From contig JAVKOQ010000037.1 of the NCBI GenBank assembly GCA_031835245.1, positions 1 through 64,000 of the forward strand: 64,000 bases of DNA, written 5' to 3'. Of this stretch, positions 31,404 through 42,801 are shown one piece after another (the first letter of the stretch is position 1; every line of letters begins with the position of its first letter). The DNA is from Balamuthia mandrillaris. Taxonomy: Eukaryota; Discosea; Longamoebia; Balamuthiidae. Below the pieces are notes generated by a model. The model did not search any database and was not told the origin of the DNA. It worked only from the letters and a program-made list of their open reading frames with translations. The translations under genes were made by a program, and so were the position numbers.

Positions 31404-33687
31404 TTATTCGCTGGTGTCGTAAGTTTTCTTGGACTTCTTGTTTATTCTGCTTTTCTCCACTTCGTCCTCGTCTTTATCATTTTCTACTTCTTCTCCCTCT
31501 ACTTCGTCTTCATCGTCATCAGTACCCTTTTTATCATCTTCATCTTCGTCTTCATCTTCATCGTCGTCATCTTCCTCTTTATCATCATCAGCTTCATTTT
31601 CATCATCTTCGTCCTCTACTTCTTCTTCTTCTTCCTCTTCTTCATCATCAGAACTGATCCATTTCCTCCGGCTAAATGTTGGTCTATATCTAGCATAGTC
31701 TTCATCATCATCGTCAACGTTACTGTTTGCTTCTTCTGCATCATCACCCTGTTTTGCGGGGACAGGATATTCCACCTCAGAAAGAGCTCTCCATTTTTGA
31801 TACTCTTCTGTGTTTTGCTGCATGTGTTGGAAGAATACACTATCTTCTCTGTCTTCAGGATCCTCTCTGGTTTTCATTCGATACCTGCAGATCATCGTCA
31901 ATGAACAGAAAAGCAGAAGAAAAAGAAAAAAAACGTGCAAAAGAATAGAAACCTTGAAGAGTCTACATTTAAGGTTTCTTTCCAAAAGCTTTGCAAGGAA
32001 TAACGACAGCTGGGTAAAAGGCGATTGTGGATTATTTCCTTGGTAAAGTGTTCCACCAGCGGTTGCTTCCAACGCTGGAAGCCCAACTCACCCAAGCTTG
32101 TTAATATACGATCTGGTGAGAGAGATCAGTTAATGAAAAGAAAGAAAGAAGAAAGAAGAAAAGAAAAAATGCAATAGAAATGAAAAAAAAGAGGAAAAAA
32201 GAGGAAAAGTTAAAGCGTACTTATACGTAAGTTGTTGTGGCTGTTCCAATCCAAGTTCCTATAACGCTCCTTCCAAATGCCTGGCCATCGTTCCTATCGC
32301 GCAAAGTCATGATTGTGTTAAACAACAAAAAGCATGGAGACGAGAACGAGGAAGATAGAGTGAGCCAAAATGTACCACTTCGCCAGTTTCTTCAGACGCG
32401 AGGCGCATTCCATAAAAATGAAGCATCAACCTGGTAAAACAGAGACAATCGAAAAAAACAAACTTGTTAAAAAAAACGTGAGAAAGATAGAAGCAGAAGA
32501 GCACAACAATACCGGTAAGACTTGATAACTCGCGTAGCAAGCGTGAAATCCTGTCGAATGAGTTTGGCGTCATGCTGCAATATCATTATCAGCAAGGTTC
32601 ACAATAGAAAAATAGTGTCAACCATGTGGGAGGGAAGAGGGAAGGGAAGAGGGAAGAGGGAAGAGGGAAGAGAAGAGAGAAGAGGCAGGAGGAGAGAGGA
32701 GAGCGCCGAGAAGCAGAAAGAGGAGCAGAGAAGAGAGCGGGAGGCGAAAGGCAAACAGCAGAAAGGCTTTGCTGACCTTAGAAAGAGGCTCAGCGTGCCA
32801 GTTAACTCCACCAGACTCAAAAACTGGAAAAAGCCATTGAATGAACCTTAACATATGACGGCTAAGTGGTTAGAGGGAAAGAAAAAAGAAGAAGAACAAG
32901 AAGAAGAAGAAGAACAAGAACAAGAAGAACAAGAACAAGAACAAGAAGAAGGAGAAGAAGAAGAACAAGAAGAAGAAGAAGAAGAACATGACGAAGCAGA
33001 AGAGATTGTTACCCGTGATGATATTCAAGAAGGGAATGGTTGCCGAACCACCTTTTATGCATGTTGTCAATGGTATCACCGTCCGGTTGGGACGCAATCA
33101 GTCCAGCATAGAACCGATAGTTCCTTCCTTCCCCTTATTGGTTTTGTTTGTGTTACCAAGCAAGAAGCGACCAGGAAGAAAGAAAGAAAGGGAAAAAGAG
33201 GGTTACTACTTGGGCGAAGGTAATGGTCTGCAGTCCTATTCCCGCCACCATAAGTTCTGTCAAAACGCGAGAACGGATTTTTCCAAGGACGTTCCTCTTC
33301 CTCCTCTTTGTCGTCGTCGTCTTCTTCATCAGACCACTCATTTTTTTGCTCTTCCTCCTCCGAAGAAGAGGAAGAAGAGGAGGGACCAAGCTGGTGGCGG
33401 TTGTCCAACACCAAGGGACCTGCTCGTCGTTGCTTCGGCTTTCGGTATTGCCCCTCTTCTGCTTCCTCATCTCCGTTGTAACGAGAGGCCGCAGAGAAAA
33501 GAGGGGGCCGGCCCACACGGGAGGGTCTTGGCGGCGGCTCCGGCTTCTGCAGTTTTGTCATCGCATTCTTCTGTTCCTCGTCGGTGGCTCTCTCCTCCTC
33601 ACCAACTTCTGCTTGCTGTTGCTGTTGAGCCTCTTGTGCTGGTTGCGGCTGCTGCTCTCCAAGCGGCGTGGGCTCTTCATCCTCCAT
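31404..33687 (-). CDS. OGFR-domain protein with acidic tail
   Basis: Several exons. Exon 1 (down to about 33210) starts MEDEEPTPLGEQ and is Gln-, Ser- and Glu-rich. An exon at about 33013-33144 carries RNYRFYAGLIAS and the Pro-Asp-Gly stretch up to NHSLLEYHHG; the next at about 32780-32850 gives FIQWLFPVFESGGVNWHAEPLS; later pieces give LMLHFYGMRLASEETGEV (about 32395-32430) and LGELGFQRWKQPLVEHFTKE (about 32020-32090). This is the conserved opioid growth factor receptor N-terminal domain, in family order. The last exon is an Asp/Glu-rich tail of about 150 residues (31404-31885). The domain's biochemical role is unknown; in vertebrates OGFR binds met-enkephalin at the nuclear envelope, a function not expected here. 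The acidic tail and lack of signal peptide fit a nuclear protein. Exact joins of the middle exons are not all fixed. Confidence 0.75.
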
Positions 33688-34058
33688 TTTCTTTTCTTTG
33701 TGTGGCTTTCGCTGATGAAGTTCACTCTCCGCTATCTATTCCCTCTTTATTTAGCGCGAAAAAATCGTCCTCTCTCATGTCCTTTATTTTATTTTTTTGG
33801 CGACACGAATGTTGTCGACAGCAACGAGAGAAGAGAGAAGAGAGAAGAGAGCAGAGAGCAGAGAGCAGAGAAGAGAGAGCAGAGAGCAGAGAGCAGAGAG
33901 CAGAGAGACAGAGAGCAGAGAGACAGAGAGACAGAGAGACAGAGAGACAGAGAGACAGAGAGACAGAGAGAGGAGAAAGAGGAGAGCAGAGAGCAGAGAG
34001 AAGAGATGAAGAAGAGAAGAGATGAAGAAGAGAAGAGTGAGAGAGAGAGAAGAGACAG
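33688..34058. promoter_or_regulatory. Upstream region of the OGFR-domain gene with GAGACA repeats
   Basis: A 371-bp gap. TGTCGACA lies at 33813-33820, about 125 bp from the OGFR-domain start, and is followed by an A/G tract at about 33823-34050 built from GAGCA and (GAGACA)n units. Confidence 0.5.
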
Positions 34059-35051
34059 TCATCTTGAACCAGCGCGGGAGTTACGCCAATGAACCAGCAA
34101 CATCTCGCCGATGCGATAGCCCAGGATGTTGAACCATATGTCCCACAGCGTGTTGACCATGTGCTCTGACCAGAACTGGCTGAACGTTACCTATATGTTA
34201 TGGACTATCGAGGTGAGCTCAACCAGAAAAGAGAAAGAAAAGCTGCGAAGTTTAGCACCTGTTCATCTGAGAACAAGTGGAGATGCCAAAAGACGCCATC
34301 CTCCGCGAGAAAATGCTCCAATACTTCCCACAAAATCCCGTAAAAAAGAAACCAAAAAGGCCTGCCGTTGGTCCATTAGAGAGGAGAGAGGAGGGAGGAG
34401 GGAGAAGAGAGGAGAGCAGAGAGGAGAGCAGGGAGGAGGGAGGAAAGCAGAGCTGAGCAAAGAGGAGAGAGGAGAGAGCAGAGAGCAGAGAAGAGAGAGC
34501 AGAGAGCAGGGAGCAGAGAGCAGGGAGCAGAGAGCAGAGAGCAGAGAGCAGAGAGCAGAGAGCAGAGGACAGCAGTGAAGAAGAAAAAACAAGGCAAAGA
34601 AGGCGAAGGAGGAAGAGTACCTGCACGGAAAAAGAAAACCCAAACACGCAAACGTGGCCACGTGAATGAAGGACCAGGAGTCGATCGACACCAGCTCCCC
34701 ATTCACAAAAGGAATGGCCAACGGGTCCCACCCAAGCCTGCACGAACGCCCTCCCCAGTCAGCCAAACACAGAAGAGGCGAAGAGAAGAGGAGGAAGCAG
34801 AGAGCAAACGTTTTTTGAACCCAGTGAAGAGCAACCACCAGCGTGAGGCACATCAGACAAAACTGGAGGTGCAGGCGGAGACCCACCTCGGCAAAGGAGG
34901 GAGCATCCTCTTTGCTCATCGGCACATAATCTGACGGTGGGGGCGATGCCGTGGACCCGCCGCCGCTCGAGCCTGGCCGCTTCGGCTTGGCCGCCTTTGC
35001 TGCTTCCCCGCCTCCGCCTCCGCCGCCTCTTCGTCTTTCTCTTGCGTTCAT
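34059..35051 (-). CDS. Unrecognised multi-pass membrane protein with W-E/E-H and N-G motifs
   Basis: Start ATG at 35051 and stop at 34059, four coding exons. Exon 1 encodes a Gly/Pro-rich basic N-terminus and a first membrane helix (LHLQFCLMCLTLVVALHWVQ). An exon at about 34630-34738 gives LGWDPLAIPFVNGELVSIDSW and SFIHVATFACLGFLFP. A third at about 34256-34360 gives FWFLFYGILWEVLEHFLAEDG. The last, from about 34192, gives SEHMVNTLWDIWFNILGYRIGEMLL. The pattern of W-E-x2-E-H in one helix and D-x3-N-x2-G in another resembles small bacterial membrane proteins of VanZ-like or DUF2585-like type, but I do not claim membership. The intron between exons 2 and 3 is a 200-nt (CT)-rich tract with GAGCA units on the plus strand. 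Confidence 0.55.
34380..34570. repeat. Purine tract of GAGCA/GAGAG units in an intron
   Basis: An A/G-rich tract on the plus strand, pyrimidine-rich in the sense of the surrounding gene, with GAGAGCA repeated over about 190 bp. Similar units occur at 33840-33990. Confidence 0.75.
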
Positions 35052-35379
35052 TTTTTTTCCTTTCTTCCTTTTATTTTCATGACGACCTGAGATGTATTTG
35101 ATTTCCTATTGGTTATTGTATCCGAATGATTGATTTCCTATTGGGCAATTTAAATCAATTAATATAACTTCAATACATAGGTGATTAAATCATGTGAATA
35201 CACCACAAGGGAAACCCAAAAAGAAGGTGCATTCCTCGTCTCGCCCAGCATTTGTATATTCTTGCCTTGTTTCTTGTGGCACGAAGCGCAGCATAACAAC
35301 AAGGTGGAAACCAGCACAGAAGGCTTCAGGCTTGCGAACAAAACCCTATAACGACAAAACAACAATTGACAGAAGAAAC
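35052..35379. promoter_or_regulatory. Divergent promoter, membrane protein gene and CLU paralog 1
   Basis: A 328-bp gap between starts at 35051 (minus) and 35380 (plus). CATGACGACCTG lies at about 35079, and two CCTATTGG (inverted CCAAT) elements at about 35106 and 35136. The rest is AT-rich. Confidence 0.45.
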
Positions 35380-38300
35380 ATGAACGAGGACCAACAACAA
35401 GCGGCAGTGGGACTCCTTCCTCCTCCGGGCAAACAACTGAATGAGAAAAAGAAAGGGTCCAGCTTTCGACAGAGACTCAACCAACAACAAAAACTGGTGA
35501 CACAAAACAGAACACTCTCCGAGGTGAAAGATACATTTGTATACTCCGTTTCTGCCTCCTCTTCCTCTTTGAGCAGCAGCGAAGAAGCGCCAGGGTTCTT
35601 TTCTTCTGCTTCTTCTGCGCCGGGCGAGGAGGACGGCATTCACGACTGGAACGGCAAGTTTTTGGCTCTATTGGAGAGGCCCAATTCCTTGGAGCAGTTA
35701 CGGCAGCTTTACCGACACGCTCAGGACTTCGTGCACACTGCTGGTTTGCACTTTTGAGTTTGTTTTCATGCCTTCGTTTTTGCTTCCGCTTCTCATTTGT
35801 TGGGTTCAAAACAGAGGCATTGGGCCGCATTATCATCAACGAGAGACATTTGCCCAATGAGAAGAAGACCATCCAGCCTTTCATTGTTTAGTACTTCTTC
35901 TTCTCCTCTTTTCTGCGCTCATATCTCTTCCTCAGTTCTATTGTTTTTTTTGTTAAGCTCCTCTTGTTTTGTCTCTATTCTCTACTTCGCTTCTCTGCTT
36001 GTCTTTTCTTTTCTTTCGTTCTCCGCTTTCTACTTCATTGCTTTTCTCCTTTCGCTTCTCTATTGTATGATGATCCCTTCTTTCTTCCTCTTTTTCGCTT
36101 TCTTTCTCATGAGTACTCTACCTTTAGAGTGGAGTGGCGGGAGGCGAAAAGTTTCTCAGTAACGGCATATGGTTCAAGTATGCAGTTGATCTATTGCGGA
36201 CTGACCTCGATGAACCCAAGTGGATGTATGGTCAAGACTCTCCCGATGATGAAAAGGCGATGAAGTCTGGCGGACACGAGCTCAAAGGTTCGGTGGCGTT
36301 CATGGAAGCCGGTGTTAACCAACTAAGCATTCCCCTTATGGTCCTCATTGGTACCTCTTCGCTTGCTTGTTTCTCTGTTGTCCGTTCTAATTGGGGTAAA
36401 CACAGATTACTTGGGGTTTCGCCTTGTGGCTATAGCGCAGCTGCCGATAACGGCGGACACTATAGTGTATGGCACTGGCGATGGAGGCAAAAGGATTCAC
36501 AATGACGATGCTAAAATGGCCATTGCGATGCAAACAGTAGCCAACCGGCTGAACTTAGAGCCACATAAAGTTGGAATGTATGAGATTGCTGTTTGCGCGG
36601 ATGTATCCTTCTCTTATGTTTTCTTCTGTTTCTGTTTCTTGTACTCTCTTTCGTTCTCTCTCTCTTGGGTAGTTTTCTTTAATGTATTGCAAACGTAGAT
36701 TGAAGGCCATATGGGAAAAGACGGAAAACGTTATGTCATAGACTATGGTCGCGTTTTCCCACCAGAGGGCCTTCCTGAACAAGACAGGTACGTTCTTCTC
36801 TTGCTTTCAATGCTGTAAAATGCTAAAAAGCGTTACGTTTGGACCTTTTGCCTCAACAGCGAAGAAGAGTACGATAAGCGCTCCATTTTCTACAAGCTGC
36901 TACGACCAGGTAAGACCAGCCAAAACAAACGCCAAACCATACGCTTACGCACCAAAACAACAACTACACAGAGCTGGTACGATGGAACCCAGTTGCTTTG
37001 TGTTCAGATGGGTTGTCTGGTTTTGTGCGGTATGACATGAGTGCTGCCAAATACGAGCAGCACATCCAAGAAGCTACCAAACGGCTTACCACCAACATCA
37101 TTCCGTCCTTCGCAAGAAAGATTTACTCCAAGAGTTACGCCAAACACTTCATCACTTTGGTTCAGGACAACCTCAGCGAACTCCTCAACAAAAAGTCAAA
37201 GATGAGGGACGAGTCTCATTTGACGTTGCGAAACATCCTGACCGAAACAATCGATCAGAACAGTTTGAAAGCCTTGACAGTGGAGATGCACAAACAAGGA
37301 ATCAACGTTCGTCACATCGGCCGCATTCGCCACTGCTTTCTTTCTTTTCTTTCTTCATCTGCTTCCTCGTGTGCTTCTCCTTCGACTTCTCCCACTTGTG
37401 GATTGCGTTCTCCACTGGAGGAGGCTGCATCCTATCCTCCTTCCCTGTTTTGCCAAATAATGAAAAGCTACTATGAAAGCAGGCTGGAAAGAGGAATGTC
37501 CTCCGCCATGAACACGTTGTTGCTGGTGGAAATGGTGGTCAGAGTGGTGAAATGCATCTTCAGGCGGCTTTTGCGACAGCCCTCTCGCGGCTCGATCCGC
37601 TTCGAAGTGTTGAAGCTGCTGAACCTTTTGTTTTGTGGAGAATCGGCATCAGGTACTAGATTCTTTTTCGTTTCGTTTTCGTGCCTTTCTTTCGTGGTGC
37701 ATTCTGTACCATTGACTCTAACTATATGTTTTTGTGGGCTTTGGTATCATGAAGAGGGAATGCAGTTTTGGGAAAACGATATCAAGAATGGCATTCTGCA
37801 AAAGTTTGGGCGAGAGGCGCTCTTTGAGGAAGAGAGGACCTACAGAGGATATCTTTTCAACACAATCTTTGAGTATAAGAATATTCCATTGCTGTTGCTT
37901 CAACGCTTGTGTGAAATGGTATTTAATATCTATCGCAGTAACACCCTTACCTTGCTTACTATAGACCTTCCATTCACAATGAATTACAGACAGGCATTCG
38001 TCTGAGTTCACAAGCGTGGGTTAGCGTTTCAGCTGCACCCAGCCGTTTCCAGTTCCTTGAACCGGATCTCAAAGAAGTTGGAGCACGCGGTACACCCCTT
38101 GCCCTTCTACTTCTCCTCTACCTGGTTAGTCGTTCTTACATTAGCTGATTCATATCGTCAGTGAAATACCAAACAGTGGTGGATGTGGCAGAAGGGAAAG
38201 CTCTCTTCAAACAGGCGGCCCAACACAGCAGCAAATCCTTCTTTCTCTCCATCGACCAAGCTGCTTCTTCCTCTTCTTCAGCGACTTCCATTGCGTTTCC

Positions 38301-40080
38301 AACTTCCTTCTCAGAAGAGCAAAAGTGGAGGGAACTTCATCTGCTGAGCAGCATCCGTCTTTTGGACTGCGCCAAACTGAGGTTCGAGTCTGCCATGAGC
38401 TCCAACACTCAGTCATTTCAAGTGCTGTACTATCATGGCAGAGTGTTGTTGGAACTGGAAAAAGAAGACTTTGGAAACAACAAGCATCAACGCCAGCTCA
38501 GTGCAGCTGTGAACAGCCTAGAGGAAGCCATCAAACTTTTTCCTTGGTATCAGGCCAAAGGCTTCAATCTTCCTGTTGGCAGCTTGGCGAGAGCAAAGTT
38601 CCACCTCGCGAACGCGTTGAGCCTTTGGGGCGGATGTAAGATCATCCATGATTACTACGTAAGCAACGGAAAGTACGAAAAGCAAGAAAACGCTTTCGCT
38701 GAGAACGAAGATAACAATGTGGATCATTTCTCAAAGCTGCATTCATCCAAGTTCACGCCTCAACACTTCTTCCGAGCAGCAACCAAACTCTACGAAGAAG
38801 CCATTCTGCAGAGCCCAAAGCTGCTGCTCAAACTGGAACAGGAGGCGCAATGCTGGTTCAATCGAGTGGCCCTCATGAAGGAAGAGATAGCTCAAACGCG
38901 GGTAAGAAAGCCTCCTCGCAAAGGAATTGGAATGTTGGAGATAGCGTTTCATCTTCTGGACTTCATCCTTCAATTCTTGAAATCCTCTCCTTCTTCTGCT
39001 TCTTCATCCTCCGCTTCTTTTTCGACATTGTCTTATCTTCGTAGAAGTCGAAGGGAGATAGTACAAGAGAGGCGACATAACAAAGGTTCATCTTCGTCTT
39101 CTGTTGCAGAAGAAGCAGAAGAAGAGAGGCAATGGAGACTTCGAATGGAGGGCTATCAGGTGCCTACAGGGAGAGAAAACGCAAACCACGCTTCGTATGC
39201 TTCTTCTTTTCCTGTTGATTGGACTTGCCCAGTGTGTACTTTCATCAACGTTGCGGGCATTCAAAGATGCGAAATGTGCGAAACCCGGTTTGTTCCCCTT
39301 CTGACGGAAGTCAAGGTTGACGATGAAGAAGAAGAAGAAGAAGAGGAAGATGAAGAAGCAGAACCAAAGGCAGACGGAACTGTGAGTGCTGTGATAAACG
39401 TTGAACTTGCCCGCTGTGACCATTGCATCACTAACGACAAAGAAGATGCAGAACAACAGGAACAAGAACAAGAAGAAGAAGAGCAAGAGGACGAAGAAAA
39501 TGACTTTACAATTGTGCAGTTCGATGATATTGAGAATGGCACCTATTCTTTGTACTCGTCTCTACGAGCTTTGCAAAAACCACGGAAAGATTCCTCATTA
39601 TCAGCAGCATATTCTGTTCCTTATTCTACTTCTTTTTCTTCCTTCACACCTGCTTCTTCTTCGTGCACCTCTTTTACTCTGTCACCAATTCCCAGCGAAG
39701 AAAAACCACAAAAGGAAGAAGAAAAGGCAGAAGCAGAAGCACAACTTTGCCACCAGAAACTGCAACAAGCGCTCAACACCATTCAAGAAGACCGTCTTCA
39801 GTGCATGCTCTCCGAGTTGAAATCCAATTTCTTCATTCTGTGGACTGCAGGGGAAAGCAACAACTATCGGGTCCCAGGGATGCCACCGCCGTACGGCGGC
39901 GATGGCGGAATGTGCAATCCGCCCTTTGCCCCATCCAAAAGGTTTGTAGTGTGCCGTTGCCGCCACAGCAACATCATCAGCAAGCCAACGGAGAGTTCAC
40001 ACCACAACAACGGTTCACCTCCCCTGCTGTGCCATATGTGCCCTCAGATGTTATTTTGCCTCGCTATCATCCCGTGTTGA
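35380..40080 (+). CDS. CLU-family protein with TPR-like repeats and one NZF zinc finger (paralog 1)
   Basis: A multi-exon plus-strand gene. Exon 1 (35380 to about 35742) starts MNEDQQQAAVGLL and reaches IHDWNGKFLALLERP, the DWN start of the Clu domain. Later exons carry YLGFRLVAIAQLP, TIVYGTGDGGKRI, IEGHMGKDGKRYVIDYGRVF and ELVRWNPVAL, all matching Clu-domain positions of CLUH/TIF31. Then come the central region with GINVRHIGRIRHCFLS and MVVRVVKCIFRR, TPR-like helices (LYEEAILQSPKLL), and one RanBP2/NZF finger WTCPVCTFINVAGIQRCEMC at about 39220-39285. The Thr-Phe and Met residues match ubiquitin-binding NZF fingers. CLU proteins are cytosolic and affect mitochondrial distribution and nuclear-encoded mitochondrial mRNAs. 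After LWTAGESNNYRVPG the C-terminus leaves its paralog; a Pro/Gln-rich frame reaching 40475 overlaps it and could be the real tail through an unseen splice. Confidence 0.75.
38160..38408 (+). repeat. 249-nt segment identical to 46142-46390 in inverted orientation
   Basis: Comparing base by base, 38160-38408 equals the reverse complement of 46142-46390 with no difference, silent codon positions included. Just outside it, the paralogs differ at many positions in introns and exons. This is the signature of gene conversion between the CLU paralogs. Confidence 0.85.
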
Positions 40081-40475
40081 GCATGCAACAATCCAGCCCT
40101 TCAGTTCTACCACACCAGCAAACCATCGCTTCGCCTCCACCACCACACATAGACAGTTCTTCCCCTTCTCTTTTTATCGGCGGAGCCTATGCTGCCTACC
40201 CCACAAGCATGCCACCGCAACAACCACCCGACCATGACTACAGCTCTTCCCTCTATCCTAGTGGAGCCATCGGGACTCCAATCACCACCGGTATGCCACC
40301 GCAACAACAACATAGCTCTTCTGTCCTGCCGCAACAACAAACCATCTCTCCAGAGATGCAACAACACCAACAATCTGCTGCCCTCCCCCTTGAGCAACAA
40401 CGACAACGACGGCAACCAATTGACGCTTCAACTCTCCAGGAAGTCATTGATAGACTTTTCACAACAGGCCTCTAA
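40081..40475 (+). other. Pro/Gln-rich open frame, possible alternative C-terminus of CLU paralog 1
   Basis: A frame entering from about 39955 runs to a stop at 40475 and encodes repeats such as MPPQQ, SSVLPQQQTI and a final Gln/Arg-rich helix ending STLQEVIDRLFTTGL. Codon use looks protein-coding rather than random. It is not in the frame of the main CLU reading, and I see no convincing intron of normal size to join them. Confidence 0.35.
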
Positions 40476-40530
40476 AAATAACGCTATTGCATTGGCAGAC
40501 CCTGTTAAGCGTTTTTTTAAAAAAAGAATA

Positions 40531-42086
40531 CTAACCAAGAAGTTGAGAAGGAAGCAAAGCGCTGACGACAGGCGTGATATCGAGATGCTCCAGGTAGGCC
40601 ACTCCCACCATCAAAGCAACTCCCAACAAAAACGCCACAACCTCTTTGAATGACTGCCAGAAGCCACTGTCCTCCAAGAGTTCAGGCAAAACCCCCACCG
40701 CCGCAACGTAGATGAAGCCACCTGCTGTGATCGGCAGGATGATACCACTTGTGTCGCCCCATCCTTCTGCCATCAAACCTGTTTGTTTCGCGTGTTAGTT
40801 GCAAAGTAATAGAAAAAAAGGAAAGCAGAAATGATGGTAAACAAGAAAAACAGGAGAAGAAACAGAACAAACCAATCAGACAGCCAAGGAGAGCACCAAT
40901 AGCAGTGGTAAATTGCAAGAGCATAGCACGAGAGCGAGAGAAACCGCTTTGAAGGAGAATGGCAAAGTCGCCAACCTCATGAGGGATCTCATGAATGAGC
41001 ACAGCGAAGAAAGTAGTGAAGCCCAAAGTGGGACTAGCCATGAAGGACGAGGCAATGGCCAAACCATCAGTAAAGTTGTGAGCAGCATCAGCGATCAAAT
41101 TGAGGTATCCCCCAACTTTAATTTGAGTTTCTTCTTTTCTTTCTGTCTTTTTCTGTCCATCTTGCTTTTTCGGTTTGTCGTGTTTATGCGCAGAAGAATG
41201 AGAGTGAGAATGAGAGTGGGAGTGGGAATGACCACCATGAAGACTGCGAGTATACTTTTCGATGATGAAGAAAAGGACGAAGCCCAATAAAATGAGTAAA
41301 CCAATTGTGGTGTCATGTCCCAACAAAGAGGCTTCGCCGACTTCGTGCTCATCATGGTGGTGGTGATGATGATGAGAATGGGAATGAGAGTGGGAGTGAG
41401 AGTGATGATGATCGTGAGCAAAGTCAACTTCGGTGTGAGGAGAGAGAGCGTGTGGGATCAGATGCAAGAACACATCTCCTAACAAACCACCCACAGCGAA
41501 ACTAAGCAACACTATTTTGTTTGTTTGTTTAGCTTTGACCAACAGTCTCAAAACAACAAACAATTGAATGAGAGAGCAGAAGAGAGGGGAGAGAGAAAGA
41601 GAGAAGGAGAGAGAAGCAAGGTACCATGAAGGAGAGGTTGCTTTTCTTGGGAAGAGTCCAAAGGAATGAAGGGTAATATTATGACAGGAGCTGCACTGAT
41701 GAAGAGTGTGGCCGCGAAAGCAGAAAGCCAAGCCCTGTTTAATAACGAAGAGTGACAGAGTAGCAGAAGAAACACAAGAAGAAGAAGAAGAAGAAGAACA
41801 AGAAGAACAGGAACAAGAAGAACAAGAACAAGAAGAACAAGAAGAAAAACATGAAGACACAAGAAGAACAGCAGAAAAAGAGTGAAGTTAGTAACTTACG
41901 AGAAGCAGCACAAAAGAAATGACAAAGAGTGCTTACTTGGTGCTTTTGCTGTATGAAGACGACAAAGAGAGGGTGTCGTCCAACAGGGCCTGTACTTTCT
42001 CCACCTCTTCGTGTGCATGCCCATGGTCATGGTCATGTTCGTGTTCATGATGCTCGTGTTCATGGTGCTCGTGCTCGTGAGGATGG

Positions 42087-42175
<89 letters not shown>

Positions 42176-42334
42176 AGGATGGTCATGCGCATGCTCGTGC
42201 TCATGTTCGTGAGGATGGTCGTGCGCATGCTCATGCTCATGGTGCAGGGCGTGTTGAGCAGCCGGCAGTGCCTCGGCAAAGCAAATGAGGTGCAGCAGGG
42301 TGGCGCCCAACAACGCAAACATGACTCGCTCCAT
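40531..42334 (-). CDS. SLC39A7: ZIP-family zinc transporter, SLC39A7/KE4 type
   Basis: Multi-exon minus-strand gene. Start chosen at 42334 because [19 protein letters not shown] makes a clean signal peptide; an open frame continues upstream to 42481. A luminal tail follows with about 15 His-Glu repeats encoded by a GTGCTC hexamer array (about 42085-42172). Membrane helices include [39 protein letters not shown] and [16 protein letters not shown], with two further His-rich loops of HSHSHS type. The metal site is intact: [10 protein letters not shown] in one helix and [13 protein letters not shown] in the next. The last helices end [16 protein letters not shown]7 proteins release zinc from ER or Golgi into the cytosol. 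The His-rich loops probably bind zinc. Exon 3 begins at CTAAACAAACA after CAAAG. Confidence 0.9.
42085..42175. repeat. (GTGCTC)n hexanucleotide array coding for His-Glu repeats
   Basis: About 15 near-perfect GTGCTC units; in the ZIP7-like gene's sense GAGCAC encodes alternating Glu and His. Diverged copies extend to about 42245 and 42020. Confidence 0.9.
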
Positions 42335-42801
42335 GAAGCGGACGTCCCCAAAGGGAAAGTCTCTCAGCCGTTTCTTGCCAATCATTTTCCTCTTGCTACT
42401 TAAACTTTGGGCAAAGCTCCTCCTCTTCCGCTTCCCCTGTAAGACTTTACTTCCAATTTTTAAGTTTTCTTTCTTCTCCAATTTTTATTGTTTAAGGAAG
42501 CTGATGTCATTTTTGACGACACCTAAACCGAATGACGTCACAAAAAAACTTTCATGACGACGTGATTGTGTAACGTCCCATTAGTGTCGACAAAATCATC
42601 ACGACGACGTGAAACGTCAAGTGGGGAAAACGAAGAAGAAAAAGAAAAGAGAAAAGAAAGACATTACGAAGAAAAGAAAGATATACCGCGCGGTGAACTC
42701 GCCGGATACCGCTCTGGCTAACACACTGAGTTAGTGCGTCACTCACAGAAGGAGTGAACCAACTTACCTACGGAAAAAACACACAAACAATAGCACAAAG
42801 C
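42335..42801. promoter_or_regulatory. Divergent promoter of ZIP7-like and PQ-loop transporter genes
   Basis: 467 bp between starts at 42334 (minus) and 42802 (plus). It carries a perfect CRE-like TGACGTCA at 42533-42540, TGTCGACA at 42585-42592, and several further ACGT-core motifs (CATGACGACGTG at about 42553, TAACGTCC at about 42571, CACGACGACGTGAAACGTC at about 42600). The cluster between 42515 and 42620 is the best regulatory candidate in the window. Confidence 0.55.

Noticed and set aside
41929-42288. Arg-Ala repeat protein on the plus strand opposite the ZIP7-like exon
   Set aside because: Antisense reading of the GTGCTC array; the minus-strand ZIP7 signal peptide and His-Glu tail explain the sequence.
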